Below the pieces are notes generated by a model. The model ran no database searches. It was not told the DNA's origin and saw only the letters and a program-made list of their open reading frames with translations. Below, in pieces: positions 24,905-29,653 of a DNA stretch of 29,653 bases. Source of the stretch: JBDTMT01 sp033764095 (GTDB lineage Bacteria; Desulfobacterota; Binatia; HRBIN30; CADEER01); assembly GCA_033764095.1 (NCBI GenBank), contig JANRJF010000353.1, positions 1 to 29,653 on the forward strand. Direction: 5' to 3'. The translations under genes were made by a program, and so were the position numbers. The stretch's first letter is position 1; the number at the start of each line of letters is the position of its first letter.

Positions 24905-25200
24905 TCCACCCCGCGCGGCCTCCCCGCGCGGGCCGCACACCCCTCCCCGTGGTGTGCGGCCGCTTCCCTCCCCCGCGCGAGCGGGGGAGGGCCAGGGTGG
25001 CTTCCCGCTCGCAAGCGGAGACCTCCTACCGTCTCCTCGCCGCGCCGCAGCGACGGCACCATCTCCTCCTCCCGCACCGCGGCGACCGCGCGATCTCCTC
25101 CCCCGCGCGGAGCGGCGGGGGACCGCGCGATCTCCTCCCCCGCGCAGCGGCGGACCGCGCGCTACCTCCTCCCCCGCGCAGCGGGGGAGGTCGGGAGGGG
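24905..25200. repeat. Array of GC-rich hairpin repeats (CTCCCCCGCGC...GCGGGGGAG)
   Basis: This gene-free stretch between the efflux operon and tmRNA holds at least five hairpins: CCGCGCGG/CCGCGCGG, the 11-bp hairpin at 24931, CCCTCCCCCGC/GCGGGGGAGGG (24966-24991), and two to three degenerate tandem units of CTCCTCCCCCGCGCnGCGG followed by GACCGCGCG (about 25080-25165). It ends with a full CTCCCCCGC/GCGGGGGAG copy near 25169-25190. No credible gene. Confidence 0.85.
24931..24961 (+). terminator. Perfect 11-bp hairpin ending the efflux operon
   Basis: GGCCGCACACC (24931-24941) and GGTGTGCGGCC (24951-24961) pair exactly, 29 bp after the last stop codon. A pyrimidine-rich but not T-rich tail follows. 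It is a plausible operon end, though it may just be the first member of the repeat array. Confidence 0.45.
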
Positions 25201-25255
25201 GATCAGGGTTGATCCGCTCTCCCCCCATCGTTACTGTCGCCTCACGTCTCATCAC

Positions 25256-25604
25256 GGGGGCGAATTGGGTTCGACGGAGGTCGTGAAGCGGCAGTTGCGT
25301 GCAACGGGTAGTTGGGGCCCGCCAAAACCCAGCCTGCGAAAACTAAACGCAGACGATTCGTACGCTCTGGCTGCTTAAGGGCAGTCGGTGTCTGACCGGT
25401 ACGCTCCCGTAGGACCGGACCCAGGCATAATAAACTCGGGATAAGCGCCAGCCGACGCTCGTAGGCTGGCGACGAAAACCCACGAGCTGGCCGTTGCGGA
25501 TCCTGCCGGTGGGAGCCAAGACGGCGAGATCAAATCACCAGGCTACGCACGTAGACGCTGACGTGAATCACCTTCGGACGGGGGTTCAATTCCCCCCGCC
25601 TCCA
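25256..25604 (+). ncRNA. ssrA: Transfer-messenger RNA
   Basis: tmRNA rescues stalled ribosomes by adding a degradation tag. The 5' end GGGGGCGAATTGGGTTCGACGG is the conserved tmRNA start and pairs over 7 bp with CGCCTCC at 25597-25603. The T arm is GGGGG-TTCAATT-CCCCC (25580-25596). The tag reading frame at 25349-25378 codes for ADDSYALAA followed by TAA, ending in the ALAA degron recognised by ClpXP. The discriminator A (25604) is followed by CTT, so the CCA end is not encoded. About 349 nt, normal size. Confidence 0.95.
25580..25604 (+). other. Probable attL core at the tmRNA 3' end
   Basis: The T arm and acceptor end of tmRNA are a classic target of P4-type tyrosine integrases, and such an integrase gene begins 170 bp downstream in the same orientation. 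The matching attR copy must lie beyond the window, so the exact core cannot be set. Confidence 0.6.
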
Positions 25605-25640
25605 CTTTCAACAGTTCCGAGCTGAGCCAAGGAAGTCCGA

Positions 25641-25667
25641 AAACCCACTGACAGCAGTGGGTTTTTT
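25641..25667 (+). terminator. Rho-independent terminator after tmRNA
   Basis: AACCCACTG (25642-25650) pairs with CAGTGGGTT (25655-25663) around ACAG, and TTTTTT follows. It is the clearest intrinsic terminator in the window, and it lies on the element side of the presumed att junction. Confidence 0.9.
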
Positions 25668-25704
25668 CGTGTATGGTGTCCGGCATGGTCCGACGCCTTC
25701 CGAG

Positions 25705-25771
25705 GGGAGCTGCCCCCGATTGTGGGGCAACTCTGGGGGCAACTGGGGGACCACGAGAGGGAGTTGCCCCC
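25705..25771. promoter_or_regulatory. Nested inverted repeats in the integrase leader
   Basis: GGGGGCAACT (25735-25744) and AGTTGCCCCC (25762-25771) are perfect complements, ending 2 nt before the integrase ATG, with its AGGGAG ribosome site at the edge of the loop. A related pair, GAGCTGCCCC (about 25706-25715) and GGGGCAACTC (25724-25733), lies just upstream. They could be recombinase or excisionase binding sites or an autoregulatory hairpin. Confidence 0.5.
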
Positions 25772-25773
25772 AC

Positions 25774-27006
25774 ATGCCGCTGACAGACGTCGGGATCCGG
25801 AAGTCCAAGCCGAAGCTCAAGCCGTACAAGTTGTTCGACGGTGGCGGGCTGTATCTCGAGGTAAGCCCAACGGGCGGCAAGTGGTGGCGCTGGAAGTATC
25901 GCTTCGGCAGTAAGGAGAAGCGGCTGTCGTTAGGCGTTTACCCAGACGTGAGCCTGAAAGCCGCCCGCGGAAAGCACCTCGCCGCGAGGCAGCAACTCGC
26001 TGCCGGAATCGATCCCGGCCAAGCGCGCAAGGCAGAGAAGCTCGCGCAGGCAGGTGCCGAGAGCTTCGAAGCCATTGCCCGCGAATGGCACGCCAAGTTC
26101 TCACCGGGCTGGGTCGGGAGCCATGGCGATCGGATTCTGCGCCGGCTCGAAAAGGACATCTTCCCGTGGCTGGGGGAGCGTCCGATCGCCGAGATGAAGG
26201 CGCCCGAACTGCTTGCAGTGCTGCGGCGAATCGAAAGTCGTGGCGCGCAGGAAACGGCGCACCGGGCTATGCAGAACTGTGGGCAGGTGTTCCGGTACGC
26301 GGTGGCGACTGGCCGCGCCGAGCGCGATCCGACAGGCGACCTCCGGGGCGCCCTGCCGCCGCCGAAGGAAAAACACCACGCCTCCATCCGGGAGCCTCGC
26401 CGCATTGGTGAACTGCTGCGGGCGATTGAGAGCTACGAAGGCTTCTTCATCACGAAGTGTGCGTTGCGACTCTCGCCGCTGGTGTTCGTGCGGCCGGGCG
26501 AATTGCGCCAGGCCGAGTGGGCTGAGTTCGACCTCGATAAGGCCGAATGGCGTGTCCCGGCCGAGCGCATGAAAATGCGGGAGCAGCACATCGTGCCGCT
26601 GTCCCGTCAGGCAGTCGAGATTCTCCGCGAGCTCGAGCCGTTGACGAATCGCGTGATCCCCGGCAGGCCCGATGCGCCGCGTTACGTCTTTCCAGGCGCT
26701 CGTTCGGCCCATCGGCCCATGAGCAACAACGCCGTGCTCGCCGCGCTGCGGCGCATGGGTTACGGCAAGGATGAGATGACCGGCCACGGGTTCCGCAGCA
26801 TGGCGTCCACCCTCCTGCACGAGCAGGGTTGGAACCATCAGGTCATTGAGCGACAGCTTGCGCACGCCGAGCGCAACGCGGTGAGTGCGGCCTATAACTT
26901 CGCCGAACATTTACCGGAGCGGCGGACGATGATGCAGGCTTGGGCGGACTACTTGGATGCTCTGCGAGCCTCGATGGACGTGGTTCCGCTTTTTAGAAGT
27001 GCATGA
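25774..27006 (+). CDS. Tyrosine-type integrase, P4 family
   Basis: A 410-residue site-specific recombinase that integrates and excises the element. The N-terminal DUF4102-type domain is visible (KLKPYKLFDGGGLYLEV, then WRWKYRFGSKEKRLSLGVYP), followed by the SAM-like core-binding domain (about 100-200) and the catalytic domain. Catalytic residues seen are Arg in RPGELRQAEW, the HGFR His/Arg pair in GHGFRSMASTLL, and the tyrosine in VSAAYNFAEH. Start at 25774 (MPLTDVGIRKSK) is the family start; a longer frame back to 25657 is not family-like and runs through the terminator. It sits next to the tmRNA 3' end, its likely att site. Base use is less GC-biased than upstream genes, consistent with transfer. 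Confidence 0.93.
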   Translation: MPLTDVGIRKSKPKLKPYKLFDGGGLYLEVSPTGGKWWRWKYRFGSKEKRLSLGVYPDVSLKAARGKHLAARQQLAAGIDPGQARKAEKLAQAGAESFEAIAREWHAKFSPGWVGSHGDRILRRLEKDIFPWLGERPIAEMKAPELLAVLRRIESRGAQETAHRAMQNCGQVFRYAVATGRAERDPTGDLRGALPPPKEKHHASIREPRRIGELLRAIESYEGFFITKCALRLSPLVFVRPGELRQAEWAEFDLDKAEWRVPAERMKMREQHIVPLSRQAVEILRELEPLTNRVIPGRPDAPRYVFPGARSAHRPMSNNAVLAALRRMGYGKDEMTGHGFRSMASTLLHEQGWNHQVIERQLAHAERNAVSAAYNFAEHLPERRTMMQAWADYLDALRASMDVVPLFRSA

Positions 27007-27041
27007 CGGCGGGATCCCCGTCGCCGAAAAGGGGAGGGGTA

Positions 27042-27929
27042 ATGGTCGAGCTAGATCGGGTTGTGTTCGACCAACAGCTCCGAGAGGGCGCACCTGACGA
27101 CGATGTCTGGCTTGAAGTCGCCCTAGTGCATCCGGCGGCGCTGCCCGGCCAATACCGCTGCGTGATTTCGACACGATTCGTATTGGCAGACAAGCGGGTC
27201 GCCGCAGCCGTCGCCAAGGTCCAGCAGGGCTGGTCGAAGCGGTTCCGGGCGTACTTTTTCCGCGTGGGGGAGGCGAGGCGGTTCGTTTACGACCCCAACG
27301 CGAGGAAAATCACCAGGGCGCACGGAGCCAAGAGCCGTTACGAACTGGTGCACGACGCGACGCGCATCTACCAGTACCTCAATGTTATCGCCCTCGCCTG
27401 GGACTGGCTGGGGTTCGACTTGCGCTCGAATGCCTGGAGCATAAGGAAGAGCATCCGCGACCGCGACAAGGCCCCGGTGTTGGCACTCAGGTTGTTTGCG
27501 GGCGAATACACAAACGGACAGCAACCCTCAGACAGGCGCCGGCCCAAGCTGACACCTGATCTGGTCAAACGAGTCGGCGAGGCGCTGGGCTATGTCTCCG
27601 CTTCTGGGAGCCGCCAGCTGCCCCGTCGGAAACGGCCTGACGGACCGATCGACAGGCGTCTGTTGAGTTTGGTGGCAAAGATTCTGGCGGGAGAATGCAG
27701 GAGGCCTGCAGACACCCTGTTGCGGACGGTGGTTCGACCAGCGCTGTTGGGCGGTGTTTCCGCGGGGCTGATATTCGAATCGACTGAGCAGATTGTACGC
27801 CGCGATGTGCCAACCGGCGCCAAGACGAAACGGTTGACCGCCAGGGCACGCGCTGCGAAGGCGGCACCAGTGGAGGCGATGCCAAGGAACACCAGAAAAG
27901 CGCCGAACGGTCTGATGGCTCGCCGATAA
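27042..27929 (+). CDS. Unknown element-encoded protein
   Basis: A 295-residue protein I do not recognise. The start at 27042 is favoured by GGGGAGGGG immediately upstream; an ATG at 27003 overlaps the integrase stop and is a possible coupled start. The N-terminal ~170 residues look like a globular alpha/beta domain (VWLEVALVHPAALPGQYRCVIS, later RIYQYLNVIALAWDWLGFDL). The rest is strongly basic, with a hydrophobic segment LLRTVVRPALLGGVSAGLIFES and an Arg/Lys/Ala-rich tail. The position between integrase and AlpA is where satellites often keep accessory genes. Nucleic-acid binding is possible from charge but unproven. Confidence 0.6.
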   Translation: MVELDRVVFDQQLREGAPDDDVWLEVALVHPAALPGQYRCVISTRFVLADKRVAAAVAKVQQGWSKRFRAYFFRVGEARRFVYDPNARKITRAHGAKSRYELVHDATRIYQYLNVIALAWDWLGFDLRSNAWSIRKSIRDRDKAPVLALRLFAGEYTNGQQPSDRRRPKLTPDLVKRVGEALGYVSASGSRQLPRRKRPDGPIDRRLLSLVAKILAGECRRPADTLLRTVVRPALLGGVSAGLIFESTEQIVRRDVPTGAKTKRLTARARAAKAAPVEAMPRNTRKAPNGLMARR

Positions 27930-28067
27930 CGAAATCCGCCGCAGGGCCGACGCCAGAGGCCAGAGGGGAGCACAGGGCACTGCGAGAAAAAAAGGGCTGC
28001 TCCCAGGTTCGCGGTGCGAAGGGGGTTGTGTGCCCCGCCCTAAATTCGCAGGGTCGCGGGGGATTTC

Positions 28068-28095
28068 GTGGCGGTGGAAAAAAGTTGTCCGCCAC
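28068..28095. promoter_or_regulatory. Short inverted repeat upstream of the AlpA-like gene
   Basis: GTGGCGG (28068-28074) and CCGCCAC (28089-28095) are perfect complements flanking a 14-nt A-rich spacer. It lies in the 267-bp gap before the AlpA-like gene and may be an operator. Nothing else in 27930-28196 is identifiable; a TTGACC at 28133 lacks a convincing -10 partner. Confidence 0.3.
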
Positions 28096-28196
28096 CACGC
28101 CGCTTTCTTGAGCGTCGACCCAGCCGCGTGAATTGACCCTCGCAGTCGCCGCGGTAATTGCGTCTCATTCGATCCTGAATGGTTCAGGGAGAGGCG

Positions 28197-28397
28197 ATGA
28201 CGACGCACGCGATACTACGACTTCCAGCCGTCAAGGCGACCACCGGGTTGTCGCGAAGCACGATCTATCTTCGCATCGCCCAAGGCACCTTCCCCAGGTC
28301 CATTAGCCTGGGCGGACGCGCTGTGGGCTGGTTGGAAGCCGAGATTCAGGAATGGCTCCAGAGGCGGGTCGACGCCCGCCGCGGCGAAGCCGCGTGA
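28197..28397 (+). CDS. AlpA-family transcriptional regulator
   Basis: A 66-residue MerR-like winged-helix protein of the AlpA type, typical of P4-like satellites and integrative elements, where it controls integrase/excision and replication genes. The key pattern is present: LRLPAVKATTGLSRSTIYLRIAQGTFPRS broken by the turn, then SLGGRAVGWLEAEIQEWLQRRV. The start at 28197 follows GGGAGAGGCG. The primase gene starts immediately after its stop codon, so it is probably the first gene of the replication operon. Assignment is secure despite the small size. Confidence 0.92.
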   Translation: MTTHAILRLPAVKATTGLSRSTIYLRIAQGTFPRSISLGGRAVGWLEAEIQEWLQRRVDARRGEAA

Positions 28398-28907
28398 ATG
28401 TACCTACTCGGTACCGGACCGGGCATGACCTTCGACGCCGCCGCGCTGGGCACCCTCGAACTGACGATGTTCCCTCACTGGGTGTGCTGGCGCTTCGAGG
28501 ATCGCGCCGGCGACCCGAAGCCGCGGAAGGTGCCCAAGCAAGCAGGTACCGGGCGGAATGCGAGCAGCACCGATCCGTCGACCTGGGCGCCGTTCGACGC
28601 GGCGGTACGGCGCGCCGAGCATGAGGGCTGGGGCGTAGGGTTTGTATTCCACGTGACGTTGAACCCGTTTGCCGGCGTCGACCTCGACGGTGCCCGCGAT
28701 CCCCGATCCGGCAGGCTGGCGCCGTGGGCGCAGTCCATCGTCGACGCCTTCGACTCCTACGCCGAGGTTAGCCCGTCGGGCACCGGCGTGAAGATCGTGG
28801 TGCGCGGCAAGCCACGCCGCAACGGCAGTAGGAAGGGGGCGGACGGCACCGCGGTCGAAGTCTACGGCACGGCCCGCTTCTTCACACTGACAGGGGTGGT
28901 GACGTGA
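28398..28907 (+). CDS. Primase-polymerase domain protein, N-terminal part of a split replication protein
   Basis: A 169-residue protein resembling the prim-pol (AEP/NrS-1 polymerase-like) domain of phage and plasmid primases, which makes primers and DNA for element replication. Seen are the WVCWRFEDRAGDPKPRKVP opening, the catalytic DLD in GVDLDGARDP (about residues 94-103), SPSGTGVKIVVRG where related enzymes often carry a conserved His, and VEVYGTARFFTLTG. In relatives these motifs are followed in the same protein by a helical domain, which here is encoded in the next frame with a 4-bp overlap (GTGA). The ATG at 28398 directly follows the AlpA stop; an ATG at 28425 is an alternative. Partner or fragment status is unresolved. 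Confidence 0.75.
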   Translation: MYLLGTGPGMTFDAAALGTLELTMFPHWVCWRFEDRAGDPKPRKVPKQAGTGRNASSTDPSTWAPFDAAVRRAEHEGWGVGFVFHVTLNPFAGVDLDGARDPRSGRLAPWAQSIVDAFDSYAEVSPSGTGVKIVVRGKPRRNGSRKGADGTAVEVYGTARFFTLTGVVT

Positions 28908-29281
28908 CGGCAATCCGCGACGGCCAACGCCTCTTGAACACCTTGTGCGATCGGCTCTGGCCACTCCGCCCGGCGCTGGGATCGCGCCTCCGCCGCCTTT
29001 TGACCGCATCGGACGCCACGATCATAAGCAAAGCCCGATCGGCGAAGAACGGCGCCCTGTTCGAGCGCCTGTGGTCCGGAAACTGGCGCGGACGGTACGG
29101 TTCGCAGAGCGAGGCCGACCTTGCGCTTTGCTCGCTCCTGTCGTTCTGGTGCGACGGCGACGCAGAGCGGGTCGATCACCTATTTCGGCAGAGCGGGCTG
29201 TTCCGCGACAAGTGGGCGCGGCGCAAGGATTACCGCGCTCGCACGCTCGCGCTCGCCTGCGAACGTGGAGGGTGTGCGTGA
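28904..29281 (+). CDS. Helical (HBD-like) domain protein, second part of the split primase
   Basis: A 125-residue protein starting with GTG that overlaps the prim-pol stop. It matches the small helical domain that follows prim-pol in NrS-1-type replication proteins: IISKARSAKNGALFERLWSGNW, then a SQSEADLALCSLLSFWCDGD core and DHLFRQSGLFRDKWARRKDYR. These motifs are usually fused to the polymerase. Either the element uses two coupled proteins, or a frameshift near 28890-28910 has split one gene. The next gene's ATG shares a base with its stop (TGATG), so all three are translationally coupled. Confidence 0.75.
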   Translation: MTAIRDGQRLLNTLCDRLWPLRPALGSRLRRLLTASDATIISKARSAKNGALFERLWSGNWRGRYGSQSEADLALCSLLSFWCDGDAERVDHLFRQSGLFRDKWARRKDYRARTLALACERGGCA

Positions 29282-29653
29282 TGAGCGCCATGCTCGACAC
29301 CGACGGTCGCAAGGGCGACCTCGATTTCATCTTGCCCCCGGGACTGGACGGAGCTGCAACCGCGGTAGACGTGCACGACACGGAGTTTGTTGAAGTTCAG
29401 CCACCGCCGCGTCCTGAATTCGCCGCGCCGCCGTTCCCCAGTGCGGCGATGCCGGGTGTGTGGAGAGAACTTGTGCGGCTGTGGGAGCCGTGGACCGAGG
29501 CGCATCCGGCATCGATCGTCGTTCCTGCTCTGATCATGCTGGGCGTGCACGGTGGCGAGGGAGTCCGCCTGGGACGCGAGCGGCCAATCGAGTACCTCGG
29601 ACTCATCGGTCCGAGCACTATCGGGCGCAAAGACACCGGCGTGAACATCGCCG
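29281..29653 (+). CDS. P-loop replication ATPase (DUF3987-like), truncated by the window edge
   Basis: The frame opens at ATG 29281, one base overlapping the previous stop, and stays open to the window end (124 codons visible). After a Pro/Ala-rich leader, VWRELVRLWEPWTEAHPA and PALIMLGVHGGEGVRLGRERP lead to LGLIGPSTIGRKDTGVNI. This matches the start of primase-associated helicase/ATPase proteins, where a GPTxxGRKGT-type P-loop follows exactly such a region. The usual GRKGT is GRKDT here. It is probably the replicative helicase partner of the split primase. The C-terminal ATPase body is outside the window. Confidence 0.65.
   Translation, partial: MSAMLDTDGRKGDLDFILPPGLDGAATAVDVHDTEFVEVQPPPRPEFAAPPFPSAAMPGVWRELVRLWEPWTEAHPASIVVPALIMLGVHGGEGVRLGRERPIEYLGLIGPSTIGRKDTGVNIA

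Noticed and set aside
24905..25200. CRISPR array
   Set aside because: Units are degenerate, palindromic, of uneven length and without unique spacers; no cas gene is nearby.
25543..25773. Small minus-strand frame containing an EAGGIEPPSE-like peptide
   Set aside because: It is antisense to the tmRNA 3' end and terminator, a known type of false gene call across RNA ends.
27528..28208. Minus-strand genes in the gap before the AlpA-like gene
   Set aside because: Several frames are open but none has a ribosome site, a motif or plausible composition.

Overview
The window is very GC-rich, densely coded DNA from a Gram-negative bacterium. It encodes an outer-membrane porin, a TolC-type channel, a tripartite RND efflux pump and a complex I subunit. 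Its intergenic gaps carry several families of palindromic dispersed repeats, a habit I associate with uncultivated high-GC proteobacteria-related lineages such as the old Deltaproteobacteria or Binatota-like groups. That placement is a low-confidence inference. The last ~4 kb is an integrative element with visibly less extreme base composition, inserted at the 3' end of tmRNA.

Layout. (1) 1-5566, plus strand: the 3' part of nuoM, a SAM methyltransferase, a PaaK-like adenylate-forming enzyme, a crotonase-fold protein and a GNAT acetyltransferase. (2) 5695-12224, minus strand, tightly packed and transcribed right to left: TauE/SafE permease, DUF1634 protein, a CtaG domain fused to a polyferredoxin, an Nramp-like transporter, a FixH/YtkA-like protein and an alpha/beta-hydrolase. 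CtaG, a CcoG-like Fe-S domain and a FixH-like protein together suggest assembly of a respiratory oxidase metal centre. (3) 12299-13663: a divergent OprB-type porin. (4) 13774-14459: two divergent small genes encoding paralogues of each other, around a structured regulatory region. (5) 14468-17325, minus: a response regulator with a sigma-54 activation domain and its histidine kinase. (6) 17462-24902, plus: an RND efflux operon (adaptor, CzcA/CusA-type pump, TolC-type channel) translationally coupled to a methyltransferase and an HprK-like P-loop protein. A near-consensus sigma-54 promoter and an upstream palindrome lie between the kinase and this operon, so the two-component system probably controls the pump. 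(7) 24903-25255: a repeat array. (8) 25256-25604: tmRNA (ssrA). (9) 25605-29653: the integrated element, with integrase, an unknown protein, AlpA-like regulator, a primase-polymerase split over two overlapping frames, and the start of a P-loop replication ATPase that runs off the end.

The items most worth a second look are the CtaG-polyferredoxin fusion whose linker is a dispersed repeat read in frame, the mirrored pair of small paralogues with tandem operator-like sites, the kinase/regulator/sigma-54-promoter/efflux circuit with extra non-transport genes, and the split primase in the tmRNA island.
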